This document shows positions 11,780 to 25,200 of a stretch of 64,000 nucleotides of DNA, in pieces. The notes beneath the pieces are model-generated. The model made no database searches. It was not told the origin of the DNA and saw nothing but the letters and a program-made list of their open reading frames with translations. The stretch is taken from positions 618,045,348 through 618,109,347 of the forward strand of contig CM057342.1 of the NCBI GenBank assembly GCA_030015575.1, read 5' to 3'. The first letter of the stretch is position 1; each line of letters begins with the position of its first letter. The stretch comes from Agapanthus africanus (Eukaryota; Streptophyta; Magnoliopsida; Asparagales; Amaryllidaceae). The translations under genes were made by a program, and so were the position numbers.

Positions 11780-12550
11780 ACCTACATCCCCTTTGCATTT
11801 CTCCAGAATAATCCGTATCACTACAAAGATCCATATTGATTGGATATGACATCGTATAGTTACATACGAACTCGAAGGAACTTGTTCCAGTTCGAGGATG
11901 GTTTGTGGTTCTGAAGAAATTGAATAGGATCATTTGGTTGTTTTTTATCTTTACCTTCTCTCAGATTGCGAGGGCTTCTGGTATTAGGAGAGTCGACTTA
12001 TTGCGCTTATTGGATAGTCCTTTTCCAAACCATAGGCAGGTGTCGAAAGGTAGGGAAGGAAGAAAACCAATTAGCCTAAGTGTGGTGTACAGAAGGTAAT
12101 AAGTAAAGACATATAAAGGGATTAGATTAAGGGCAAAGGAAATTGCGACTGCTATCATTCACGACGAAACAACATATACCCCTGGCACTCTTATATCACC
12201 TTTGCATTTCTCCGGAACACTCTGTATTACTACGAAGATCCATATTGCTTGGGTATGCCATCGTTTAGTTATATACGAACTCGAAGGAACTTGTTCTAGT
12301 TCAAGAATGGTTTCTAGTTTTGAAGAAATATAATAGGATTATTCAGTTGTCTTTTCCCTTTACCTTCTCTCAGGTTATGAGAGCTCCTAGTATTAGGAAG
12401 AGTACACCTATTGCGCTTATTGGATAGTCTTTTTCCAAACCTTAGGCTGGTGCCGAAGGGTAGGGAAGGAAGAAAATCAATTAGTCTAAGTGTGGTGTAC
12501 AGAAGGTAATAAGTAAAGACATATAAAGGGATTGGAGTGAAGGCAAGGAA
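11780..12550. repeat. tandem duplication, period about 409 bp
   Basis: A segment from about 11780 to 12140 repeats at about 12190-12550. Landmarks: TTTGCATTTCTCC at 11792 and 12201; ACGAACTCGAAGGAACTTGTT; and GTGGTGTACAGAAGGTAATA in both copies. The two copies are visibly diverged (roughly 15% by eye), so the duplication is old. The short minus-strand frames in each copy share sequence only because of the duplication. Confidence 0.85.
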
Positions 12551-12626
12551 ATATACGGTTACAGTCATGAATCTGGATAGTTGAAGAGACATTACTAGGA
12601 ATACCCGGCTACCCTTTCGAAACATT

Positions 12627-12631
12627 TTAAT
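12627..12631. repeat. left TSD (TTAAT) of the non-autonomous element
   Basis: TTAAT directly before TGTAATACCC. The same five bases follow the 3' LTR at 50854-50858. Confidence 0.9.
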
Positions 12632-13009
12632 TGTAATACCCAGTTCCTTTTGTACGCCAATATCCGTATTTATATAAAGTGTTGTTTACAAAATTTGTTT
12701 ATTTATATTTATATTTATATTTATTTTAAAACCCGAACCTATAGTTTTACCCAAATAGTTTTCACTAAACAAACCTAACCCAAAGCCAAGTCCATCTTTA
12801 GCCTCACTCCTTTTTCTTTCTAAATTTTTCTTGAGCCCAAGCCCAACAAGCCCAATGGTCCTTCACTCTTTTTTCCCAACAGACATCTTCTCAAATTTCA
12901 TAATAAATATATTCTCATTTAAATTCAAATCTTACACAAATAAATCTCATTAAATACCTTATAAATTATATTCCCGTTATCCTCTCTCTTCTTTAAAATT
13001 CTTATCACC

Positions 13010-13170
13010 CACGTTTTCTCTCTCCCTCCCTTACCCACGTTCCCTCTCTCTCCCCCTACCCCACGTCTCTCTCTCTATTATCACCCCACGTTTCTCTCTC
13101 TTTATATATATTATCACTCTCTCTCTCCTCTCGATCCCTCTCTTTCTCTTCTCCCTCTCTCTCTTCTCCC
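13010..13170 (+). repeat. pyrimidine-rich (CT)n tract in LTR
   Basis: CTCTCT-rich sequence with CCCACGTTT phrases. The counterpart in the 3' LTR is about 47390-47550, where one stretch has become a purer (CT)n. This is ordinary slippage, or possibly promoter-proximal sequence of the LTR. Confidence 0.8.
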
Positions 13171-13929
13171 CGCTTCTCCCTCCTCATCCCCTATGAGAAC
13201 CCGTGCTCGCCTCCATCACCAACCCCGTCGGCTCACCCCATCGCCGTCGGCAGACTCCCTCCATCACTTGCCCCGAGCTCTCTCGGCTCACCTCCCTCTC
13301 CTCCACGCTACCGACCTCGCAACGAACCCAAGAACCCAAGACCCCCCCCCCCCGTCGCCATCTCCCCATGCCGTCGACCTCACAACCCATCACCCGCAGC
13401 CATCGCTTTCTCCAAGCCACCGGATGCAACCCTTCCTCCGCGACGACGAGACCAACCGCAACCCAAACCGACCCCTGCACACCTCGCCGACGAACTGCAA
13501 TGCTACCCCAGCTTCGTCACACCCACCATCAAGCACCACCGCCATCACCCGATGCTTGCAACTCATGCCCGCACCCATCGCCTTGCCTCCTCGCTGTACT
13601 TGCTACCCCACCGCCTAACCCACGTCATCGGCCTCCTCACTTCGCCTCCTCCCCTCCTCGACCATCACCTCACTTCCCTCTCCCTCCTCCATGCTACCAA
13701 CCGCGACGACCCAACACCCGAACCCAACACCCTCGTCCGTGCACCTCGCCTGCACCCTCGCCGGAACTCGACCCCTCATCGTCATCACTTCGCACTCGCC
13801 TATACCTCCTTTTTCTTTCCCGACAAGAACCCATCTCCCGTAATAACCCCACTGCAAACTCCTGCACCCATCACTGCCTCCAGCGCCCAACTCGCCACCG
13901 ACACCCCTCCTAGCTGCCGCAACACCTAG

Positions 13930-13934
13930 CCGCC
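13930..13934. repeat. left TSD (CCGCC) of the Tekay-like element
   Basis: CCGCC before TGTCACG. The second copy is 25587-25591. The unoccupied site is preserved in the 3' LTR as TAGCCGCCGCTTGAG near 48316. Confidence 0.95.
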
Positions 13935-16900
13935 TGTCACGACCCGAATATTTCGACTCATGACCGGCACTTAACCACGCAACGTCTACAGGCATAACGC
14001 GACTAAGTAAGCCGAACCCAGAAATCAAAAACCATTTAAAAGTAGCGAGTGTTGAAAACATTTAATTAAGACATTTAGAAAACCTTAAATAGTTCAATAA
14101 GTTCTTTTGAAGTTACGTTATCATTTTAATAATTTTGGCAGCATTTCCTTTGTAAAAGTAACCCCGAAATCGGGTATAAAACAGGATATAAGTGAAAATG
14201 AGATATAATGAAACTAAAACATTCCCAAACGGAAACAATCACGCCCACCGGCGGAAACCAACATCACAAGAGTAATATATGACGCCGTAGCGAAGAATGA
14301 GCAATAAGTAAACATCACAGAATAATAAACTGCATATAAAAACAGTCGGCTCCCACGAGCTAGACACCAGAATACCAAAAAATATACATCATCGTCCTCA
14401 CACAGTATCTAAGTCCAGTACATATATGGTAGATGGAGAATACTAGATACAAAAGGGATACAATAAAAGTAATCAGATACCACAACCCACCTAAAAGCAA
14501 AACAGCTCTCGCACCAACTGCAGTGGTATCTGTAGCCAAAAGATGCAAAAGGCAGCCTGCCGCGACTACACTGAGGGGCAACCTGCAAATACCGTGGCAC
14601 AACGGGGGTGAGTTGCCAACTCGTGAATAGAGATAACATATAAAGGTAATCACGAGCATGCACGTACTGCGCTACTCTATCATATGCCAGCAGATGATAT
14701 CAATGCGTGATAAGCAGTATGTGCAATAGTCATACAAGTGCTCTATCGGGTAAAATAACTACAGGATGAGATGCATGATAATCAATGCTGAGCATGGGAT
14801 AAATAACATCTACACGGAAGATCAACGTGGAAAATAATCGGTGCCCAAAACTGCACCCAAATCCCAAATAAACTCAGGCGCCGGCACTCTCCTCGGCCCT
14901 CAAATCCTGTATATCTCGGAGAATCACGAGTGCCCAACATCGGCACTCAAAATATTATAAAATACTCGTGTCCAGCATCGACACGCAAATCCTCATATAT
15001 CGGGCTCCGTAAGTCCGGATCAACCCACGGGCTCCGTCTGCGGTATCGGCCCTCGGCCCCGGCAGTACGGATCATCCCGCATCCATCTCTCGACTCTGGT
15101 CAGTATCCTCCGGATAACCGCCAGGTCTAACCAATCACCGGTAGGTACTCGCCACCCTGCTAGGCTCATCGTCTACTCCACGAAAAATATTTCTCGCCCC
15201 GGGGAACCATACCGGGTCCACCACGAACCCGCAAACGGATCATCCAACTCCTCGAATCGGGAGCACCGAGAAAACGCGTGGTGGACACACCAAAATATCA
15301 TATCATGAGGAACCGGGTTTTCAAATAGTGCATCTTTTCTTAAATAATCCCACGGTCCTCAAAACCAGAAATCACATGAAAATTCAACACCAAGAAGTAA
15401 ATCAAATACGATGTGCTATGTACATCAAGCCATAATATAGGTACAAGGGGAAACCGCTTTTAAAAATAATTTCCGTTTTTAAAGACATCATGCGGCTCCC
15501 ACTTTCTATGAAAATCATATCGAATCATATGTGAAATGAACTACAACAATATAATCATGGCAGTTCTACAGTGAGTGTGTCACGGCAATTACTGACGGTG
15601 TGTGTGTAACATGCAGATTAGTGCTCGTTCAACATGAACCGTTAGTAATAGTGCGGTGTTCTATCAATTCTAAGTTTACTTCATATAGCAGGGAATGCAG
15701 TATGCAATGACAGTCAATGGGGTAAATGCAACATATAACTATAAGGTCCTATCAGCCCTGACGCATAACGCCATGCGGGCGATATCCCCGTAGATGTTAA
15801 ATCTACTCACCGAAGTCTCGCGCTAAGTGTAGCCGACGACTTGCTTCCCCTTCTTCGCAGCGTCCGTCTCACTCGCCTGCGAACCTAGAATCACACAATA
15901 TATCACATATAAGCTCAAATCCACAAAAACGTGATATTAAGGTCAAACTAGAAACCCGCGTCGCAAACCAAGCGCGCGTGTGCGCGATACGCTAAAACGT
16001 GTGATTACGCGCCTGAAATTACCCCGACGCGTCGTGATATGCAGAAACCCCAAACCCACACACGTAGCACGCGTGTCGCGAAGGTTTAAAATACGAGAAA
16101 TAGGTATATAGCTCCAGATTTTTCTACAGTAATAATTAAATAAAATTATACATGCCATGAGTCTAAGGGTTGCAGCAGACACCAAAAGAGACAAACCCCA
16201 ACCCAATCCCTCCCCATCTGTCCGCAATTTGCTGCCAGAATCAATATTCCAGCGGCCTGCACATGTTGTATGGGGGTCGGGTTCTACCTGTGGGATCAGC
16301 ACCTAACAACTATACTGCAGTCATCTCAAAATTATTTTGAACTCACTGGGTCGATAGCAGTTTGCAGAAAGCTAGATTTTGCTCAAAAACGGTGAATTTG
16401 CATCAAATAGGGATCTGGTGGTATTTTAGTGCAATTGGGGGCTAAGCTGGGTTAACATGGCCCTAACAACACTCCATCAACTTACTAAAACCAATTCATA
16501 CATCACTTGGTCATGGTTCCCACTAATCACCACATATCGCACTAAAACGCTCCAATAAACACTAATTGAAGCTAAGCTACACTAATTAAGCAAACTAGGG
16601 GGTAAGTTCAAGAAGTATACCCTACACTCAACCCTAGGGAGCTGGAGGAAGAAGGAGTAAAGGGAAGGAGCTGCAGTTGAAGTTGTGCTGTTGCTGCTGC
16701 TCACTGATGCTGTTGCTGCTCACTGTTGCTGCTGCTGTGATGCTTGCTGCTGCTGTGCTGCTTGCTTCTGCTGCTGTGCTACTGCTGTGGATGTGGGTGT
16801 GTGAGTGTGTGAGTGAGGTTGAGAAAAATGAGCACAAGAATGAAAGGATATCATAACTCCCAAGGTCAACCCCTCCACTCTCTCTCTTCATTAAATGCAA

Positions 16901-17239
16901 GCATGTCTTTTGCCATGATGCATTCTCTCTCTCTCATTCTCACCAAGTCAACACTCCAAAAAGAAATTCAAATTAAAGCAACCACCAATTAACTAATTAG
17001 ACTTAATTAAAACCCAAAAGACTTAATCCCCATTATTAAACCCACCATGGTTGCTAATCATGGTATTATCTCATTTTAAAATCCTAGTTTACATGCACAT
17101 GTGTGTGCAAGCCTAGAAAAATTCTACAAAAATATTTATCAAATTTGGAAAAATATTTGAAACCCAATTTGGTAAACTTTTTATTAAAAGCCCCTTATTT
17201 AAATATAATTAGCCACTAAACACATCTTAAGGTGTTACA
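13935..17239 (-). repeat. 3' LTR of the Tekay-like element (3305 bp)
   Basis: Ends TGTCACGACCCG at the left and GGTGTTACA at the right, nearly identical to 22236-25586. It is slightly shorter, partly from an indel near 15270 and a shorter CTG-type repeat (16685-16790 against 25005-25130). Small open frames such as 16634-16900 recur in the twin LTR only because the LTRs are twins. Confidence 0.93.
16685..16790. repeat. interrupted (CTG)n/(CAG)n microsatellite in LTR
   Basis: TTGCTGCTG-type units with GATGCTTGCTG interruptions. The twin at 25005-25130 has about one extra 20-24 bp unit, so the tract changed length after insertion. Confidence 0.85.
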
Positions 17240-20200
17240 ATCTCCCTCCTTAAAAGAAATTTGTCCCCGAATTTGAAAATATAAAGCTACGCATACCTTC
17301 AAAGAGATGAGGGAACTTTTCCGCATCTCACCCTCGGCTTCCCAAGTGATCTCTTCGCCACTCGGGCTGCGCCAAAGAACCTTAACCGATGGCAAAACCC
17401 CTGATCTAAGTTTCTTCACCTGCCGGTCCAATATCACGACTGGCTGCTTGGTGAACGAAAGGTCGTGCTCAAGCTGAACGGTCTGATGCTGAATCATGTG
17501 TGTGGGGTCATTTAGGTATCTGCGAAGCATCGACACGTGGAACACGGGGTGAACATCTAGGAAGTCGGGTGGAAGAGCCAAACGATAAGCCACTGCGCCC
17601 ACACGCTCGAGGATCTCGAAGGGACCTATGAATCTGGGGCTAAGCTTCCCCTTCCGTCCAAACCTCATCACTCCCTTCATTGGAGAGACCCTCAGAAAAA
17701 CGTGATCTTCAACTGCGAACTCTAATCCACGGCGGCGCCTATCAGCGTACGATCTATGCCTGCTCTGAGCTGTCCTCATCCTGTCTCGAATCAGCTGTAT
17801 CTTCTCGGTCGTCTCCTGTACGATCTGAGGCCCCAAAATACTGCTCTCACTGAGCTTTGTCTAGCAGACGGGTGATCTACATCTCTTCCCATATAGAGCC
17901 TCGAAAGGTGCCATCTGAATAGTATCCTGGAAACTACTGTTGTAGGAGAACTCCACCAAGGGTAAATGATGATCCCAGCTACCACCAAAGTCTAAAACGC
18001 ACGCTCGGAGCATGTCCTCGAGAGTCTGAATCGTCCGCTCTGACTGGCCGTCGGTCCGCGGATGAAATGCTGTGCTGAAACTCAAGCGTGTGCCCAAAGC
18101 CTCCTGAAGTCTCTGCCATAGTCGGCTGGTGAACTGGGTGTCTCTGTCGGACACGATGCATGTCGGGAGTCCGTGCAGTCGTACTATCTCGTCGATGTAA
18201 ATCTGGGCGTACTGAGCAAATCCTAAAGTCGTCTTTACTGGCAGGAAGTGAGCCGCTTTCGTCAAACGACCCACGATCACCCAAATGGAGTCATACCCTC
18301 GCCTAGTCCTGGGTAGACCCATAAAGAAATCCATCGAAATTTGCTCCCATTTCCACTCCGGAATGGGTAACGGCTGTAGCTCCCCCGCGAGCCTCTGGTG
18401 CTCGGCCTTGACTTGCTGACAAGTCAGGCATCTCGACACGAAATCTGCGATGTCCCTCTTCATTCTGTCCCACCAGTAAACATCTCTCATATCATGATAC
18501 ATCTTGGTGGAACCGGGATGGACGCTGTACACCGATCGATGTGCCTCCTCGAGAATCTCACGCCGCAGCCCCTCAGCATCTGGTATGCACAGTCTAGTCC
18601 TAAATCTCAGCATCCCCTGATCATCAATCATGAACTCTGAAAATCTGCCATGTCCAATCTATGTCCTGATCTCTGAACATCGGTCATTACTGTGCTGTGC
18701 CTCATGTACACGGTCAAGCAACTGTGGGCGTGCACGAACATGCGCAATTTGTCCTCCGATCGGCGTGAACTCGAACTGCACTCAGCTGTCGCATAATATC
18801 TGCCAATCTGTCGACGACTGCCCCTGTACTGTGCTCAAACAAGATAGACTACCCCCGGGCCTCCTGCTCAAAGCATCCGCCACCACATTCTCCTTGCCCG
18901 GGTGATACAAGATCTCGCAGTCGTAATCCTTCACTAACTCCATCCATCGGCGCTGTCTAAGGTTCAGGTCTCGCTGCTGAAATATATACTTTAAACTCTT
19001 GTGATCAGTGAATATCTGGCGTGACTCGCCGTATAGGTAATGTCGCCAGATCTTAAGTGCAAAGACCACTGCAGCCATCTCCAAATCGTTAGTGGGGTAG
19101 TTCTGTTCATGTTTCTTCAATTGTCACGAAGCATACGCGATCACCCTGTCATGCTGCATCAATACGCACCCTAGCCCCACTCGAGAAGCATCACAATAGA
19201 CCATAAATCCGCCTGACCCTGAAGGCAATGATAACACCGGTGCCGTAGTCAGCCGAGTCCGTTGCTGCTGAAAACTGTGCTCGCACTCCTCCGTCCAATC
19301 AAAAGGAACTCCCTTCCGGGTCAACCCGGTCAAAGGTGTAGCAATACTGGAGAAGTCCTTCACAAATCGCCTGCAGTAACCGGCCAACTCCAAAAAGCTG
19401 CAAATCTCCGTAACTGATGTGGGTCTGGGCCAACGCTGAACGGCCTCAATCTTCCTCGAGTCTACACATATCTCGTCTCGTGAAATCACATGCCCCAAGA
19501 AGTCTACGCTGTCCAGCCAGAAAGCACACTTGGAGAATTTCACGTAAAGCCGGTGCTCCCTCAAAGTCTGCAGTGTAATCCGCAGGTGCTGCTCATGCTC
19601 CTTACTACTCCGGGAATACACCAAGATATCGTCAACGAATACTATGATGAACAGATCCAAATATGGCCGGAAAATACGGTTCATCAAGTCCATGAATGCT
19701 GCTGGCGCATTGGTGAGTCCGAACGACATCACCAAAAACTCATAGTGGCCGTAGTGCGTACGGAAAGCTGTCCTAGGAATGTCCTCCTGTCGAACCCGCA
19801 GCTGATGAAAGCCCGATCGTAAATCGATCCTCGAAAAGTATCCTGCCCCCTGAAGCTGGTCGAACAAATCGTCGATACGTGGTAAGGGATATCTGTTCCG
19901 CACTGTCACCCTGTTCAGCTGGTGGTAGTCGATACACAGACGCAAACTGCCGTCCTTCTTCTTGACGAACAGGACTGGAGCACCCCAAGGAGAAACACTG
20001 GGTCGAATAAGTCCCTTATCCAGTAAATCTTGCAACTGACCCTTCAATTCTCGAAGTTCCGCCGGGGCCATCCAATAAGCCGGTATTGAAATAGGCCCCA
20101 TGCCTGGAACCAAATCAATACAGAAAGAAATGTCGCGCTCGGGCGGTAGCCCAGGAAGCTCGTCAGGAAACACATCAGGAAACTCGTTAACAACCGGAAC

Positions 20201-20866
20201 CTGATCCAATGGAACCTCTATAGCGCTAGCATCGCAAACATAGGCGAGAAATCCCTGACATCCCTTCCTCAAAAGCTGTCCAGCGCGAAAAGAAGAAATC
20301 ACACTGTGAGGGGCGGCACCACGGTCCCCCAACACAACAAAAATCGAATCGCCGGGGAAACAGAATCTAACTATTTTCTCACGGCAGTCCACAGAAGCAT
20401 AGCACGTGGCTAACCAATCCATGCCCAAAAGGACGTCGAAGTCCAACATCTCAAGAAGGATCAAGTCGACAGGCAACTCTCTCTCGCCAATACAGACGGT
20501 ACAGGATCGGAACACGTGCCTAGCAACAAATGACTCTCCCACTGGAGTGGTGACAACAAGCGGCTGATCAAGCAAACCGGACTCTCTACCCAAAGTCAGC
20601 ACAAAGTGTGTAGAAACGTACGAGTGCGTGGATCCGGGATCGAACAACACGTGTGCATCAACAGAACATACTGGAAGGATACCTGAGACCACCGCATTGG
20701 ACGCCTGCGCGTCCCAATGCGTCAAAGCAAAAATCCACGCCGGTCCTCCACCGGTGACTGACTGCTCACTGCCTCGGTCATCTCGCCCTCTCGGAGCAAC
20801 TCCTCCACGCCCACGACCTCTCTGTGCATGAGTCTGATACGGAGCAACGGTAGGTACAACAGGCAA
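17216..20866 (-). pseudogene. pol region of the Tekay-like element
   Basis: From right to left: protease ([13 protein letters not shown]), reverse transcriptase ([54 protein letters not shown]), RNase H ([38 protein letters not shown]), integrase with its zinc-binding head ([12 protein letters not shown]), the core ([29 protein letters not shown]) and the GPFEILERVGAVAYRLALP module. A chromodomain follows (VKVLWRSPSGEEITWEAE). Reverse transcriptase before integrase identifies Ty3/gypsy; the chromodomain marks a chromovirus, thought to steer insertion to heterochromatin. It is a fossil with a few breaks. Its 3' end overlaps the PPT and LTR. Confidence 0.92.
17240..17256 (-). promoter_or_regulatory. 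PPT of the Tekay-like element
   Basis: The reverse complement reads TTTTAAGGAGGGAGAT, directly before the 3' LTR start TGTAACACC. This is the plus-strand primer site typical of the clade. Confidence 0.85.
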
Positions 20867-20980
20867 CGCCCTCTCGGGTGGTGAAGGTGGTAAGGTAACA
20901 TGCGGTGCTGCTGCCTCCCTCCGGTGTATCTCAGGATAATCTCTAACGAGGTGAAGTAGAATGCCGCATCTAAAGCAACC

Positions 20981-22000
20981 CTACGGCGACTGCTGGCTCT
21001 CCCGTGGATATGAGCTAAACATCTGGTCTCGTCCCGAATCTCTGCCACTCCGCGTACCAGAACGGTACCTGTCGCGGCGTCTGAATGTCTGTCTCCGTGC
21101 GGATATACTAGTACGAACTCTCTTCGGCTCTGGAACTACCGAAGTCTCAGCAAGGCGCTCCTCGACTAATAGGGCTGCATCTACAGCTGCTGCGTATGTT
21201 TCGTAATGCTGCACGCTGATCGCAAGGAACAGTGGTGTGAGCAAGCCTTGGAAAAATCTCTTAACTCGCATCTCCTCGATAGCCACTAAATACGGGTCAT
21301 AAACTGCTAGCTCTGTAAACAGCACGTCATACTCTTCCACTGACATCTCCGGAGTCTGGCGTAAGGACTCGAACCTGCGTGCTCTAGCATCTCTGACACT
21401 CAGTGGGAGAAAGCGGGCAAGGAATAGTGCCACGAACTCTGTCCAGGTTATAGGAGGAAGACCTGCCGCTCTGCCCTTCTCAACTGAATCACACCACTTC
21501 TGCGCAAGACCTTCCAGGAGAAAACTCGCGAACTCAACCCATCTCGCATCTGCGCATATGAGGGAACGGCATATCCGTGCCATCCTATCAATGAAAGACT
21601 GTGGGTCTTCGGATGTATCGGTGCCTGTGAAGACCGGAGGCTTCAGCCTCATGAACTCTGATAGCGATACCATAATCACCTCCGTGGCTGCAGGGGCAAC
21701 TGGCTGTGCGGTAGGTACCATCGCGGTCTCTGTAACGGATGGTGCTACCTCTGGTCGCCGCGCTCGAAGCGTCTCAACCAGTGATCCTATCATCTGGTGC
21801 ATCTCCTGCATACTGGATCCCACCGTCTGGCGCATCTCCTGGATACCAGCCCCTAGCATGGCGATCTGATCTGTCACAGGAGGAACAACCTGCTCGGGAA
21901 CAACCGGTGTACTGCCCGGATCAGTCCTCGTCTCAGACGAATCAACTCGAATCTCGGCCCTCGCAGCCGCTCTCTGCGCCCTCGTAGTCTTTGGCGGCAT
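20981..22000 (-). pseudogene. gag of the Tekay-like element
   Basis: A 339-residue open segment from ATG at 22000. N-terminal basic stretch (MPPKTTRAQRAAARAE), then the retrotransposon gag domain: LKPPVFTGTDTSEDPQSFI, FLLEGLAQKWCDSV, ITWTEFVALFLARFLPLSVR and MSVEEYDVLFTELAVYDPY. It would form the virus-like particle. An RNA-binding zinc knuckle is normally next in this family; the sequence just downstream (toward 20940) is where it belongs. It is 236 bases from the PBS-proximal LTR, the normal spacing. Confidence 0.88.
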
Positions 22001-22218
22001 AATGGCTGAAAGGAAATTAGGATCCGATAAGAATATGGAAATCGAATCACAAGAATATATATTCTCAAGAAGGAATTTAAATCAATAAGTCCTAAGGTCG
22101 CCTTGGCGGAGTACCGTGTTGTGAGTATGCCGCGGAACATACACACGCTACGCCACTCTGCTTCAGCTACCTACTCCATCATACCAAGGTCATCCTACAC
22201 TCCGAAAGGTAAAACCTA

Positions 22219-22235
22219 CGCTCTGATACCAACTT
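22219..22235 (-). promoter_or_regulatory. PBS of the Tekay-like element
   Basis: The reverse complement reads AAGTTGGTATCAGAGCG, matching the initiator-Met tRNA 3' end and touching the LTR at 22236. Confidence 0.9.
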
Positions 22236-25200
22236 TGTCATGACCCGAATATTTCGACTCGTGACCGGCACTTAACCACGCAACGTCTACAGGCATAACG
22301 CGACTAAGTAAGCCAAACCCAGAAATCAAAAACCATTTAAAAGTAGCGAGTGTTGAAAACATTTAATTAAGACATTTAGAAAACCTTAAATAGTTCAATA
22401 AGTTCTTTTGAAGTTACGTTATCATTTAAATAATTTTGGCAGCATTTCCTTTGTAAAAGTAACCCCGAAATCGGGTATAAAACAGGATATGAGTGAAAAT
22501 AAGATATAATGAAACCAAAACATTCCCAAACGGAAACAATCACGCCCACCGGCGGAAACCATCATCACAAGAGTAATATATGACGCCGTAGCGAAGAATG
22601 AGCAATAAGTAAACATCACAGAATAATAAACTGCATATAAAAACAGTCGGCTCCCACGAGCTAGACACCAGAATACCAAAAAATATACATCATCGTCCTC
22701 ACACAGTATCTAAGTCCAGTACATATATGGTAGATGGAGAATACTAGATACAAAAGGGGTACAATAAAAGTAATCAGATACCACAACCCAACTAGAAGCA
22801 AAACAGCTCTCGCACCAACTGTAGTGGTATCTGTAGCCAAAAGATGCAAAAGGCAACCTGCCGCGACTACTCTGAGGGGCAACCAGCAAATACTGTGGCA
22901 CAACGGGGGTGAGTTGCCAACTCGTGAATAGAGATAACATATAAAGGTAATCGCGAGCATGCACGTACTGCGCTACTCTATCATATGCCAGCAGATGATA
23001 TCAATGCGTGATAAGCAGTATGTGCAATAGTCATGCAAGTGCTCTATCGGGTAAAATAACTACAGGATGAGATGCATGATAATCAATGCTGAGCATGGGA
23101 TAAATAATATCTACACGGAATATCAACGTGAAAAATAATCGGTGCCCAAAACTGCACCCAAATCCCAAATAAACTCAGACGCCGGCACTTTCCTCGGCCC
23201 TCAAATCCTGTACATCTTAGAGAATCACGAGTGCCCAACATCGGCACTCAAAATATCATAAAATACTCGTGTCCGGTATCGACACGCAAATCCTCATATA
23301 TCGGGCTCCGTAAGTCCGGATCAGCCCACGGGCTCCGTCTACGGTATCGGACCTCGGCCCCGGCAGTACGGATCATCCCGCATCCATCTCTCGACTCTGG
23401 TCAGTATCCTCCGGATAACCGCCAGGTCCAACCAATCACCGGTAGGTACTCGCCACCCTGCTAGGCTCATCGTCTACTCCACGAAAAACATTTCTCGCCC
23501 CCGGGGAACCATACCGGGTCTACCACGAACCCGCAAACGGATCATCCAACTCCTCGAATCGGGTTTCAAACACACGTCTCAGCACCGAGAAAACGCGTGG
23601 TGGACGCACCAAAATATCATATCACGAGGAACCGGGTTTTCAAATAGTGCATCTTTTCTTAAATAATCCCACGGTCCTCAAAACCGGAAATCACATGAAA
23701 ATCCAACACCAAGAAGTAAATCAAATACGATGTGCTATGTACATCAAGCCATAATATAGGTACAAGGGGAAACCGCTCCTAAAAATAGTTTCCGTTTTTA
23801 AAGACATCATGCGGCTCCCACTTTCTATGAAAATCATATCGAATCATATGTGAAATGAACTACAGCAATATAATCATGGCAGTTCTACAGTGAGTGTGTC
23901 ATGGCAATTACTAACGGTGTGTGTGTAACATGCAGATTAGTGCTCGTGCAACATGAACCGTTAGTAATAGTGCGGTGTTCTATCAATTCTAAGTTTACTT
24001 CATATAGCAGGGAATGCAGTATGCAATGACAGTCAATGGGGTAAATGCAACATATAACTATAAGGTCCTATCAGCCCTGACACATAACGCCATGCGGGCG
24101 ATATCCCCGTAGATGTTAAATCTACTCACCGAAGTCTCGCGCTAAGTGTAGCCGACGACTTGCTTCCCCTTCTTCGCAGCGTCCGTCTTACTCGCCTGCG
24201 AACCTAGAATCACACAATATATCACATATAAGCTCAAATCCACAAAAACGTGATATTAAGGTCAAACTAGAAACCCGCGTCGCAAACCAAGCGCGCGTGT
24301 GCGCGATACGCTAAAACATGTGATTACGCGCCTGAAACTACCCCGACGCGTCGCGATACGCAGAAACCCCAAACCCGCACACGTATCACGCATGTCGCGA
24401 AGGTTTAAAATACGAGAAATATGTATATAGCTCCAGATTTTTCTACAGTAATAATTAAATAAAATTATACATTCCATGAGTCTAAGGGTTGCAGCAGACA
24501 CCAAAAGAGACAAACCCCAACCCAATCCCTCCCCATCTGGCCGCAATTTGCGGCCAGAATCAATATTCCAGCGGCCTGCACATATTATATGGGGGTCGGG
24601 TTCTACCTGGGGGATCAGCACCTAACAACTATACTGCAGTCATCTCAAAATTATTTTGAACTCACTGGGTCGATAGCAGTTTGCAGAAAGCTAGATTTTG
24701 CTCAAAAACGGTGAATTTGCATCAAATAGGGATCTGGTGGTATTTTAGTGCAATTGGGGGCTAAGCTAGGTTAATATGTCCCTAACAACACTCCATCAAC
24801 TTACTAAAACCAATTCATACATCACTTGGTCATGGTTCCCACTAATCACCACATATCGCACTAAAACGCACCAATAAACACTTATCGAAGCTAAGCTACA
24901 CTAATTAAGCAAACTATGGGGTAAGTTCAAGAAGTATACCCCACACTCGACCCTAGGGAGCTGGAGGAAGAAGAAGGAGTAGAGGGAAAGAGCTGCAGTT
25001 GAAGTTGTGCTGTTGCTGCTGCTCACTGATGCTGTTGCTGCTCACTGTTGCTGCTGCTGTGATGCTTGCTGCTGCTGCTGTGATGCTTGCTGCTGCTGTG
25101 ATGCTTGCTTCTGCTGCTGTGCTACTGCTGTGGATATGGGTGTGTGAGCGTGAGAGTGACGTTGAGAGAAATGAGCAAAAGAATGAGAGGAAATCATAAC

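Larger units (their letters stand above)
11441..12631 (+). mobile_element. copia element D, left fragment (leader and gag start), with a tandem duplication
   Basis: Plus-strand copia remnant. 11465-11690 matches the leader just before gag of element A in inverted orientation, including GGATCCCGAT, GTGGGAGCCAT and the GCAGCGACC block at the gag start. Beyond that it is too decayed to translate. Its left side is cut by unit B. At 12632 it is split by the non-autonomous element; the other half resumes at 50854, after the duplicated TTAAT. Confidence 0.65.

Noticed and set aside
11961-12625. Two related minus-strand frames (65 and 103 residues) sharing a Leu/Tyr-rich stretch
   Set aside because: They share sequence because of the 409-bp tandem duplication. 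Both are antisense to a copia fossil, with no start or motif support.
13193-13929. Long overlapping open frames (141, 236 and 125 residues) rich in Pro, Ser, Thr and His
   Set aside because: They lie in the C-rich block of an LTR, are open in several frames at once, and the equivalent block in the 3' LTR (47570-48320) does not keep them. Composition artefact.
13615-14061. 148-residue minus-strand frame
   Set aside because: It crosses the junction between the non-autonomous element's LTR and the Tekay-like LTR at 13935, so it cannot be an ancestral gene.
16634-16900. 88-residue frame repeated as a 96-residue frame at 24953-25243
   Set aside because: Apparent conservation comes only from twin LTRs. 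The product is Ala, Ser and Gln runs from the CTG-type microsatellite.
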